DNA of 64,000 nucleotides from CAZGKW01 sp964526295. GTDB lineage: Bacteria > Planctomycetota > Phycisphaerae > FEN-1346. Below the pieces are notes generated by a model. The model was not told where the DNA came from and made no database searches. It worked only from the letters and a program-made list of their open reading frames with translations. This document shows, piece after piece, positions 43,642 to 50,236 of the stretch. The stretch lies in contig CAZGKW010000018.1 in assembly GCA_964526295.1 (NCBI GenBank), forward strand, positions 1-64,000. Direction: 5' to 3'. The translations under genes and the position numbers were made by a program. Each line of letters opens with the position of its first letter. The first letter of the stretch is position 1.

Positions 43642-43884
43642 GTGAACATCGTCACGCTGAGGACGTTCCTCATGTGGTGCACGATCCTGAACGTGGGCCT
43701 CATGGCCCTGGCGTTCCTGGTCCTGGCCCTGGCCCGCGACTGGGTCTACCGGATGCACAGCCGGTGGTTCCCCATGCCGCGGGAGGCGTTCAACGTCGTC
43801 ATCTACTCGTTCCTGGGGGTAATGAAGCTCTTCGTCTGGGTCTTCAACATCATCCCGCTGCTCGCCCTGGTGATCATGACGTGA
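43642..43884 (+). CDS. DUF6868 family small membrane protein
   Basis: An 80-aa protein with two membrane segments (MWCTILNVGLMALAFLVLAL and YSFLGVMKLFVWVFNIIPLL) separated by ARDWVYRMHSRWFPMPREAF. The RFLMWCTILN...R-x-H-x-R-W-F pattern agrees with the DUF6868 family, whose function is unknown. It begins with GTG at 43642 behind AAAGGAGA. It stands alone in an accessory region rich in palindromic repeats. Confidence 0.75.
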   Translation: MNIVTLRTFLMWCTILNVGLMALAFLVLALARDWVYRMHSRWFPMPREAFNVVIYSFLGVMKLFVWVFNIIPLLALVIMT

Positions 43885-43903
43885 GACGGGGCGGGGGGCT
43901 TCC

Positions 43904-43927
43904 CAGGGCGAGACGCGCCTCGCCCTG
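43904..43927. repeat. Interrupted palindrome related to the 22-bp repeat
   Basis: CAGGGCGAG and CTCGCCCTG form a perfect 9-bp stem around ACGCGC. The stem shares GGGCGAG/CTCGCCC with the two perfect palindromes nearby. It lies between the convergent DUF6868 gene and the toxin-like gene and could act as a bidirectional terminator, though no T-run follows. Confidence 0.5.
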
Positions 43928-43966
43928 CGACCGGCTCGCGGTTCCCACAGGGCCGCGTCCGGCCGC

Positions 43967-44231
43967 TCAGAACTTGCCGTAGAATTCCTCGTCCGAGACC
44001 CCGTCCTCGGGCGTCAGGTTGAACCTCCGCCGGGCGCCCTCCGTGTACTCCCGAAAGACCTCGTCCCTGTTCTTGCGTGCGGGGATCGGGTACTTGCGGC
44101 CGTCCGGGGAAGCGAGGTAGGGATGCCTGGGGCGGGCGGTGTCCAGGACCGGCCGTCTCGACGGCCACGATGCCGCAGTCGGCGAAGACCCGCTTGACGT
44201 CGCCCCACTTCTTGACCCGTGGGCGCTTCAT
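43967..44231 (-). pseudogene. Frameshifted toxin-like partner of the HicB-like gene
   Basis: From ATG 44231 the frame gives MKRPRVKKWGDVKRVFADCG followed by IVAVE. A +1 shift is then needed near 44158-44163 to continue with RPVLDTARPRHPYLASPDGR, KYPIPARKNRDEVFREYTEG and ARRRFNLTPEDGVSDEEFYG, ending KF and TGA at 43967. Repaired length is about 87 aa. The beta-hairpin with HPYLASPDGRKYPIP is reminiscent of HicA (short dsRBD-like fold with a His and P-x-P-x-K), but it is not a classic HicA. The ATG overlaps the stop of the HicB-like gene by 4 bp, the spacing usual for toxin-antitoxin pairs. Confidence 0.6.
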
Positions 44232-44602
44232 CCGGTCGGGGCCAGCGTGCCGGGCACGTACCCCTTGCGGATCTCGGCGTAATCCACTCGCCGCACGCGG
44301 GGGGCCCTGATACGCCGCCGACGGACTTCCTCGGGCGGGTCGTAGGGAGTGCTGTGCGCCAGCGCCGCCCAGTAGGCCGCCGGGGCGGGCTTGAAGATCT
44401 TCTCCAGGGTGTCGTCGGCGACGGCCGCCTCGATCAGGTCCTCGATGAGTTCCTTGCCCAGCTCGATGGCTCGCGGCCGGTTCGACTCGACGGCGACGAG
44501 GTCGAGTTCAAGGCAGTGCGCCACGTACTTCCCGGGCGCACTATCGGATGGGTAGATCAGAAAGGTGAAAGTGAAGCCGTATTCTTGCGGTCGAGCCGCC
44601 AC
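44228..44602 (-). CDS. HicB-like antitoxin-type protein
   Basis: A 124-aa protein whose first 70 residues have the HicB partial RNase H-like fold: YGFTFTFLIYPSDS, GKYVAHCLELDLVAVESNRP and RAIELGKELIEDLIEAAV. The C-terminal half (PPEEVRRRRIRAPRVRRVDY) is very basic and could bind DNA or the toxin instead of the usual ribbon-helix-helix. I choose GTG 44602 because AGGGAGGAAAGG lies just before it; an ATG at 44626 is also in frame. It comes first, with the toxin-like frame second, as in hicBA-order operons. Confidence 0.65.
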   Translation of the reverse strand: MAARPQEYGFTFTFLIYPSDSAPGKYVAHCLELDLVAVESNRPRAIELGKELIEDLIEAAVADDTLEKIFKPAPAAYWAALAHSTPYDPPEEVRRRRIRAPRVRRVDYAEIRKGYVPGTLAPTG

Positions 44603-44911
44603 GCTGACCCTTTCCTCCCTGACCATACGACGGGAAGGCCGCCGAGGCAAGTATCGGCCTTGCCGGGAGCCTTCTTGAGGCCCCTGCGCGTCGGGCCCAC
44701 GCCAGACGATCGGCTTGGGATGTCCACTGGAAAGCCCGCCGCGTCTGCGGCCCGCGACCGTCGCGCGCCGCGGAGCCAAGGCGGCCCGTTCGACTCCGCC
44801 GCTGGCGCGGCGTCGCTCAGGCGCTGCCCTGAGCAAGGTCGAATGGGGCAGGCTGGTATCGCCGCACTCCAAGGGATTGGCGAAGCGCCGGAGCGCCGTT
44901 CCGTGGAGTGC

Positions 44912-44929
44912 GGCGGCTGTGTCGCCGCC
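44912..44929. repeat. Hairpin GGCGGC-TGTGTC-GCCGCC
   Basis: A perfect 6-bp stem of GGCGGC and GCCGCC around TGTGTC, inside a longer stretch (GGAGTGCGGCGGC...) that looks like a dispersed intergenic element. The words GTGCGGCG recur about 65 bp upstream on the other strand. Confidence 0.4.
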
Positions 44930-45008
44930 TTGACTGTCGTACGACGAGCGACAACGGCACACGGCGAGATTTCTCGACGCCCCTTCGGCTCGGGAGCCGC
45001 CGTGCGGT

Positions 45009-45032
45009 AGGGGCGAGGCATGCCTCGCCCCT
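45009..45032. repeat. Perfect 24-bp palindrome, copy 2
   Basis: AGGGGCGAGGCA followed by its exact reverse complement; the inner 22 bp is identical to 43446-43467. It is in the long intergenic region before the TolC gene. Confidence 0.7.
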
Positions 45033-45270
45033 GCGATTCGCTCCGCGGGGAGCCAAAGCGGTGACTGAGGTCACCGCGCTCTGCCATATCGCGGCGGGGG
45101 CGGAGACCCGCCGCGCCGAGTGTTTGGCGCGGGGCGGCCGGGGCGCCGTACGCCGCCCCTTGACGGATCGGCGGTTGCCATGGGCCGCATCGCAGGCGAT
45201 AATCAGACCGTTTCCCATGGGGCGTTTCGCCGGTGCTCCCGCGGGCCGGGACCGGTTTCACGGGGTTGGT

Positions 45271-46884
45271 ATGACCCATCGCATCGTCATCGGGGTGCTG
45301 GCGGCGGCGATGCTCGCCGTCTGCGGCTGCGGATGGGCCGGGAGGGCGCCCCAGGCCCCCCGCGACGACTTCCCCGGCGTGCCGTCCCGCACGAGCCGGG
45401 CGGAACCGGCGGAGAGCGCATCGCCGTCCCACGGCCCGGCGATGACGTCCCCAACGCCCGGGGATGAGGTGCCGGGGGCTCGTCCCGCGGACCGAATCCC
45501 CGGGAGGGCCTCATGGGGCGCTGACAACAGCGCTTGGGAAAGCAAGGCCACCGAGGCGCCCCGCCGTGGGGGAGACGAGTACGACCCGGCCGTCGACCCG
45601 ACCGCCGCCGAGACCGCCGAGGCCCTCCGCCGCCGATACTACGACAAGGAGCCGAGGCCGCTCGAGGCGCCCGATGCCCTGCCCGAGCTGACCGCCGCCT
45701 CCCCGCTGGAGGTCTACGTCGCCCACGCGGCCCTAAACGACGAGGAGATGAAGGCCGCCTGGGAGCACTGGCGATGGGCCGTCGGCGACCACTTCTGGTC
45801 CTGGTACCCGCCGCATCCCTACGTCAACTACGAGCTGTTCGTCCGCGAGGCCGAGGCCCGGCCCGGCAAGGGACGCTCCCTCTACGGCTTCTCCCAGAAG
45901 TTCCTCTGGATCGGGAAGCTCAAAGGGCGGGCGGGCGTCCGCGGCGAGACCGTCAACGCCGCCCGCGAAGCCTACGAGGCCGCACGGCTGAAGCTCTTCT
46001 ACCGGGTCAAGGCCGCCTATTACGAGTATGCCTATCTGTGTCGGGCGATGGGCATCCTGGAGCGGCACCGCGAGCAGCTCGGCCGCATCGAGACGAACGG
46101 CCCGATCGAGGAGTCGCGGGTCAACGTCGCCCTCCGGGAGACGGACGAGCGGCTCCGGGCCTGTCGCCGAGAGCAGCCGAAGCTGGCGGCCCGGCTGAAC
46201 CAGGCCCTGGGCCGGGCGCCCGGGGCCGAGCTGCCCCCGCCCCGGTGGTATCCGCCCCAGCCGGTCGCCGCCACCGACGAGCAGCTCATCGCCTGGTGCC
46301 GCCAGGCCAACCCCGAGCTGGCCGTCCTCCAGTGCGAGGTCCTACGGGCCGAGCATGCCATCTACAAGGCCCGGCACGATTACTATCCCGACCTGTCTGT
46401 GGGCGTCGTCGCCGTCAACACCCAGAACGCCAAGCTGCCCGGCGCCGAGGGTCACACCCGCGACCACTACTTCACGCTCTTCTCGATCCAGATGCCCCTG
46501 TGGCTGACGGGCTACCGCGATGCGATGCAGGACGCCCGGATGGAGCACTGGGACGCCCTGAGGGCGAAGGTCGACCGGCAGGACCAGGTCGAGGCCGAGA
46601 TGCGGAAGGCCCTCCACCGGTTCCGCGACGTCGAGCGGCAGCTCGACCCGTTCGTGACGGAGCTGCTGCCGAAGGCCCGGCAGGCGGTTTCCGCCGCCGC
46701 CAAGGACATCGAGGACGGCGAAGGGACCGTCGAGGGGCTGGTCGATGCGCGGCAGGTGCTGCTGGAGGTGGAGCTGGCCCACGCCCGGACGGTCGCCGAC
46801 TACGCCGTCCGGCTGGCGGAGGTCGAGCTGCTCGTGGGGCGGGACGTGCCGGGCCTGGAGGCGACGCTTCGCGGCGAGGAGTGA
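45271..46884 (+). CDS. TolC family outer membrane lipoprotein
   Basis: A 537-aa outer membrane efflux protein. The signal MTHRIVIGVLAAAMLAVCGC ends in a lipobox (Cys18 or Cys20). A Pro/Ser-rich linker of about 100 residues follows. Then come two OEP-type halves with long coiled helices: VNAAREAYEAARLKLFYRVK, AYYEYAYLCRAMGILERHRE, WCRQANPELAVLQCEVLRAE and DGEGTVEGLVDARQVLLEVE. TolC-like trimers form the outer-membrane exit of tripartite pumps. No membrane-fusion protein or inner-membrane pump is encoded next to it; a PQQ-propeller gene follows after 54 bp on the same strand. The frame is open upstream to 44908, but ATG 45271 gives the proper signal. Confidence 0.88.
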   Translation: MTHRIVIGVLAAAMLAVCGCGWAGRAPQAPRDDFPGVPSRTSRAEPAESASPSHGPAMTSPTPGDEVPGARPADRIPGRASWGADNSAWESKATEAPRRGGDEYDPAVDPTAAETAEALRRRYYDKEPRPLEAPDALPELTAASPLEVYVAHAALNDEEMKAAWEHWRWAVGDHFWSWYPPHPYVNYELFVREAEARPGKGRSLYGFSQKFLWIGKLKGRAGVRGETVNAAREAYEAARLKLFYRVKAAYYEYAYLCRAMGILERHREQLGRIETNGPIEESRVNVALRETDERLRACRREQPKLAARLNQALGRAPGAELPPPRWYPPQPVAATDEQLIAWCRQANPELAVLQCEVLRAEHAIYKARHDYYPDLSVGVVAVNTQNAKLPGAEGHTRDHYFTLFSIQMPLWLTGYRDAMQDARMEHWDALRAKVDRQDQVEAEMRKALHRFRDVERQLDPFVTELLPKARQAVSAAAKDIEDGEGTVEGLVDARQVLLEVELAHARTVADYAVRLAEVELLVGRDVPGLEATLRGEE

Positions 46885-46938
46885 GGGGCCGCTGCCAAGC
46901 GCAACCGCAGGATTCCCCCTGGCTGAAGGACGCTATCG

Positions 46939-48633
46939 ATGAAACGGAACAGCGTGCGTGTCGCTCTGCTGGCACTGGGCTTTGCGGCGGCGGCGCCGGC
47001 GATCGGCCCGGCGCCCGCCCGGGCCCAGGAATGGACCCGTTTTCGCGGGCCGAACGGCTCGGGCATCGGGGCCGCGGTCGACCTGCCCGACGAGTGGACC
47101 GATGCGGATATCAATTGGCGGGTGGAGCTGCCCGGCGGCGGGCACGGGTCGCCCGTCCTGTGGGGCGACCGCGTCTTCCTCCTGGCCGCACGCGACGACG
47201 CCACGCGGATCGTCGTCTGTCTTCACGCCGGTGACGGGCGGACCCTCTGGGCCCGCGAGTACCCCGGCACGACGTTCCGCATGAACGCCCTCAACAGCTA
47301 CGCCGCCTCGACGCCCGCCGTCGACCCGGGCGCCGTCTACGTCACCTGGACCGACCCGGAGGCCGTGCGGCTGGTGGCCCTAGACCATGATGGCAACGAG
47401 ATATGGACCCGCGATTTTGGGCCGTATTCGAGCGCCCACGGGCCCGGCACGTCGCCGGTGGTCCAGGGCGGCCGCGTCGTCCTGACGAACGACCATCGCG
47501 GCACGAGCTTCGTCGTCGCCGTCGACCGGCGGACCGGGCGGACGGTGTGGCAGCTCGACCGGCCCGGCGGACGGGCGGCCTATGCCGTCCCGTGCATCCG
47601 ACCGGCCGAGGGCGGCGGGGTCGACCTCGTCCTGGCGAGCGACAAGGCCGGACTCGTTGGCGTCGACCCGGTCGACGGGACCGTCCGGTGGCAGCGGACG
47701 GACGCGTTCCCGGCCCGCGTGGTGGGTTCGCCCGTCCTGGCGGGACGCATGATGATGGCCACATGCGGTGTAGGCGGCGCCGGCAAGGCCCTGACCGCCG
47801 TCCTGCCCCGCCCCGGCGGCGAGCCCCGGCTCGTCTACCAGCTCAAGGGGCGCCTCGTGCCGTACGTGCCGACGCCGCTCGTCCGAGGCGACCGGACGTA
47901 CCTGCTGCACGACCGCGGCAGGCTGACGTGCGTCCGGACGGCCGACGGCGAGGAGCTGTGGCAGGAGAACCTGGGCGAGAAGTTCTTCGCCTCGCCCGTC
48001 TGGATCGCCGACGCCGGCGGGACGACCAGCGGGGGCGCCGTTGCAGGGCAACCGCGGGCCGCCGACGCCGCGGCTGGCGACGCATCCCCCGCGGCGGGCT
48101 CGATGCACGGGTCAGAGGGAAGGGGCCGCCTGCTGCTCGTCTCGACCGAGGGCAACGTCCACGTGGTCCGGGTGGGCCGCGGCTGCCAGCGGCTCGCCGT
48201 CAACCCGCTGGGCGAAAAATCGCACGCCACGCCGGCCGTCGCGGGGGGCCGGGTCTACGTCCGCACCTGGTCGCACCTCGTGTCGGTCGGCGGGCGGCGC
48301 GCCTTCACGCGGACCGGCTCGGACGACCGTCTGACGGGCGAGCCGCTCTACGAATCGGGGCGGGTGGAGGTCTCGGGCGTAGAGGCGGCCTGGGGCCTGT
48401 GCGACGTCGGCCACCAGGGCCTGTTCTTCGACAAGGAGTTCGGCCAGTACTACAACCGCCGGCGGCAGCCTGTCCCGCCATGCCCGCATCCTCAGCCGCG
48501 TTCCGGCGGGCGTATCTGTCACCGGCAGCCGCAGCGCCTTGACCGCTACCAACTCTTAGACAGTGCTGGAGCAGTACGCGGACGGTCACAGCCTCTATCT
48601 ATACCTTGGCGCCGCACCTCCTACTCACGCTGA
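46939..48633 (+). CDS. PQQ-like beta-propeller protein with RHS-derived C-terminus
   Basis: A 564-aa frame. Signal peptide MKRNSVRVALLALGFAAAAP...ARA, then a planctomycete-type opening WTRFRGPNGSGIGAAVDLPD and propeller blades (INWRVELPGGGHGSPVLWGD; LDHDGNEIWTRDFGPYSSAH; AVDRRTGRTVWQLDRPGG; GVDPVDGTVRWQRTDAFPAR; GEELWQENLGEKFFASPVWI; GRVYVRTWSHLVSVGG). Such proteins normally stop soon after this last blade. Here the frame continues for about 110 residues into RHS-like sequence (LCDVGHQGLFFDKEFGQYYN) and then into a wrong frame before stopping. So the natural stop was lost when RHS material joined within about 48290-48360. Confidence 0.8.
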   Translation: MKRNSVRVALLALGFAAAAPAIGPAPARAQEWTRFRGPNGSGIGAAVDLPDEWTDADINWRVELPGGGHGSPVLWGDRVFLLAARDDATRIVVCLHAGDGRTLWAREYPGTTFRMNALNSYAASTPAVDPGAVYVTWTDPEAVRLVALDHDGNEIWTRDFGPYSSAHGPGTSPVVQGGRVVLTNDHRGTSFVVAVDRRTGRTVWQLDRPGGRAAYAVPCIRPAEGGGVDLVLASDKAGLVGVDPVDGTVRWQRTDAFPARVVGSPVLAGRMMMATCGVGGAGKALTAVLPRPGGEPRLVYQLKGRLVPYVPTPLVRGDRTYLLHDRGRLTCVRTADGEELWQENLGEKFFASPVWIADAGGTTSGGAVAGQPRAADAAAGDASPAAGSMHGSEGRGRLLLVSTEGNVHVVRVGRGCQRLAVNPLGEKSHATPAVAGGRVYVRTWSHLVSVGGRRAFTRTGSDDRLTGEPLYESGRVEVSGVEAAWGLCDVGHQGLFFDKEFGQYYNRRRQPVPPCPHPQPRSGGRICHRQPQRLDRYQLLDSAGAVRGRSQPLSIPWRRTSYSR

Positions 48634-48649
48634 CCCATTCGGCCTGAGG
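48340..48649 (+). pseudogene. RHS repeat-associated core remnant
   Basis: The core motif of RHS proteins is recognisable but broken. VGHQGLFFDKEFGQYYNRRR is read in the frame of the PQQ gene. The '(S)LSP-x-LGRFL-x-RDPAGY' block survives in another frame as SLSRHARILSRVPAG (from about 48464). After a TAG at 48557-48559, in this second frame, come YADGHSLYLYLGAAPPTHAD and the boundary DPFGL (48632-48646). One frameshift near 48455-48465 and one stop thus separate the core from its C-terminal domain. No N-terminal RHS repeats exist upstream, so only the tail end of an rhs gene was carried here. Confidence 0.7.
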
Positions 48650-49288
48650 CACGTCTTTGTTGCCATCGAGCTCAAGCGCATGCCGGTCGCGAACACACGG
48701 CGAGCTCGCAACGCAAGGCTTCCGGTCAATCTGTCCGTGGTTGACAGGCACGTCAGGTCCATTCTGGCGCCTTGCTTCGAGCGTCTCCAATGTGACACGG
48801 TCTCGGTTACCTCCACGCTGGTGGACACGTTCTCTGAGCCTGCGGGGTGGCGGCATACCACGGACACCATCCTCGGGCACATGCATCCCATCCTCGGGGG
48901 TGCCCAACTACTCAATATTTGGTACTGGGTGCGTTGGCTTCCGCGAGACATATGGGTGCTCACAACTCGCGAACCGGCTGGGTACGTACAGCACGTGACT
49001 TTGGTGGAGGACGGCGCAATTGGTTACACGCCAAGAAGATACTGGACGTGGGTCAACAGCGTGCAGCTTGAAAAGCAAGCGAGGGGGTACGGCGGAGCGG
49101 CGGGCGCCGGGTTGACAAGGGGTTACGCCAACGTTTTTGTACACGAGGCGATATACTTGGGCCTCATGGGCCGCGGTGACATAGGCACCGGCACGCCTCT
49201 TGAGAGACCGTCGGCGGCGGTTATCGTGAGCCTGACCATCACGGAAGCTGAGTGCGAGACGATTCGAGAGAAGCTCGACGTGGAATAG
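48563..49288 (+). CDS. Putative orphan RHS C-terminal (polymorphic toxin) domain protein
   Basis: A 241-aa frame from GTG 48563. Its first 28 residues are the end of an RHS core (QYADGHSLYLYLG ... DPFGL). The following roughly 212 residues would be the variable C-terminal domain. I do not recognise this domain; possible catalytic residues are the H-E pair in NVFVHEAIYLGLMG, and LAPCFERLQCDTVSV contains two Cys. GC content is clearly below that of the surrounding genes and codon use is less biased to G/C, supporting foreign origin. There is no good ribosome-binding site at the GTG, so it may be silent unless rejoined to a full rhs gene. Confidence 0.6.
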   Translation: MLEQYADGHSLYLYLGAAPPTHADPFGLRHVFVAIELKRMPVANTRRARNARLPVNLSVVDRHVRSILAPCFERLQCDTVSVTSTLVDTFSEPAGWRHTTDTILGHMHPILGGAQLLNIWYWVRWLPRDIWVLTTREPAGYVQHVTLVEDGAIGYTPRRYWTWVNSVQLEKQARGYGGAAGAGLTRGYANVFVHEAIYLGLMGRGDIGTGTPLERPSAAVIVSLTITEAECETIREKLDVE

Positions 49289-49321
49289 ACAGACGCCTCC
49301 GGCTTGTTCGGGAGAGCAAAC

Positions 49322-49702
49322 ATGGGGCGCAAGAGCATCTGCCGGAAGATCCTCACCGGAGTCGCGGTTACGATCAGTATCCTGCTGTGTTACCTCGTGA
49401 GCTTCTGGATGCTTGTTGAGCCGATCCCCGGCACAAGGTGTATGGTAGGTCTGCCGGAGGACGGTTATCCCCCGCCGGGCGGACGCGTTCTATCAGACGG
49501 CCAATTCCTTCCCTATGACCAGGACCGGCTGCATGCCACGTACGATCCCGAGCTTTACCGCGCCTTTTATTATCTTTACTATCCAATACACAAGTGGTAT
49601 GAGGCCACTGGGAAGGGAGTGTTCGTGAGGGACCTCAGAGCCTTTGGGATTCCTGACGAGGTTGACCCGTTCGGCTTTCCCCGACAGACAGAGGATCAGT
49701 GA
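49322..49702 (+). CDS. Small membrane protein, candidate immunity protein
   Basis: A 126-aa protein with one N-terminal membrane helix (ILTGVAVTISILLCYLVSFW) and a soluble outer part rich in Tyr and Pro (EPIPGTRCMVGLPEDGYPPP; ELYRAFYYLYYPIHKWYEAT). It begins at ATG 49322 after GGGAGAG, 33 bp downstream of the RHS C-terminal frame and on the same strand. Position and low GC fit an immunity protein for the preceding domain. The tail contains DEVDPFGF, curiously like the DPFGL boundary of RHS cores. No family recognised; the immunity role is only inferred from position. Confidence 0.5.
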   Translation: MGRKSICRKILTGVAVTISILLCYLVSFWMLVEPIPGTRCMVGLPEDGYPPPGGRVLSDGQFLPYDQDRLHATYDPELYRAFYYLYYPIHKWYEATGKGVFVRDLRAFGIPDEVDPFGFPRQTEDQ

Positions 49703-49832
49703 GGCATGGGCGCGGGCGACCCGCGCCGGTTGGAGGGGCTCACGCGCGGGTAGATTTATTGAGCGCCTCTATTGGACGGCGCGACGAGTCTCCTTGAGTT
49801 TCAGACTCGAGCAGACGCTGGGGAGAAACGAC

Positions 49833-50045
49833 ATGACCTTTCTCAGACGACACGGGAAGCCGACCGTTGTTGGACTCGGGCTCCTGGCCGCGGCGGGCAT
49901 CGCCCTGACGGCGGCCCACTTGCGCCCCGCCAGCACCCACGCCGCCACCGGCGGCGACGGCGCGGCCGCGCGTACCCGCCGACTTACGTCGGCGGCTCGG
50001 GAAGCTCCCGCCTTCGTCCCGCCACCGCGGGCGGGTCAGGCGTAG
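49833..50045 (+). CDS. Short exported ORF running into the gap-flanking repeat, doubtful
   Basis: A 70-aa frame with a good signal-like start (MTFLRRHGKPTVVGLGLLAA then AGIALTAAHLRPAS) behind GGGGAGAAAC. After residue 45 it reads through the REP-like element at 49971-50000 and stops inside the 55-bp sequence that flanks the N-run. It could be the remaining start of a larger exported protein cut by the repeat, or a chance frame. Confidence 0.3.
   Translation: MTFLRRHGKPTVVGLGLLAAAGIALTAAHLRPASTHAATGGDGAAARTRRLTSAAREAPAFVPPPRAGQA
49971..50000. repeat. REP-like element with hairpin, copy A
   Basis: CGTACCCGCC-GAC-TTAC-GTC-GGCGGCTCGG: an 8-bp perfect stem CCGCCGAC/GTCGGCGG around TTAC (49976-49995) with conserved flanks CGTAC and CTCGG. 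A second copy is at 51271-51300. Confidence 0.6.
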
Positions 50046-50236
50046 TCCACGGCGAGTTCCGGGCCGTCGGGCTCGAGGTCCNNNNNNNNNNNNNNNNNNN
50101 NNNNNNNNNNNNNNNNNNNNNNNNNNNNNNNNNNNNNNNNNNNNNNNNNNNNNNNNNNNNNNNNNNNNNNNNNNNNNNNNNGCGGGCGGGTCAGGCGTAG
50201 TCCACGGCGAGTTCCGGGCCGTCGGGCTCGAGGTCC
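50027..50236. repeat. 55-bp direct duplicate bordering the scaffold gap
   Basis: Positions 50027-50081 and 50182-50236 are identical (beginning GCGGGCGGGTCAGGCGTAGT). The copies touch both sides of the run of N. The sequence is the 3' end of the Gfo/Idh oxidoreductase gene. This is most simply a k-mer overlap of two contig ends, not a biological repeat. Confidence 0.85.
50082..50181. other. Scaffold gap, 100 N
   Basis: Exactly 100 undetermined bases, the conventional placeholder for a gap of unknown size. Both sides carry the same 55 bp, so the true gap is probably zero or negative. Confidence 0.98.

Larger units (their letters stand above)
44603..45270. other. 668-bp intergenic region with palindromes
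   Basis: No coding frame here looks real; all are low-complexity shadows rich in Arg, Ala and Pro. It contains a hairpin at 44912-44929, the 24-bp palindrome at 45009-45032, and imperfect inverted repeats. It separates divergent genes (HicB-like and TolC), so it must contain both promoters, but I see no convincing -35/-10 pair. Confidence 0.6.

Noticed and set aside
44842..45240. Open frames in the intergenic region before the TolC gene
   Set aside because: No signal, domain or ribosome-binding site; they overlap the palindromes and each other in several frames.
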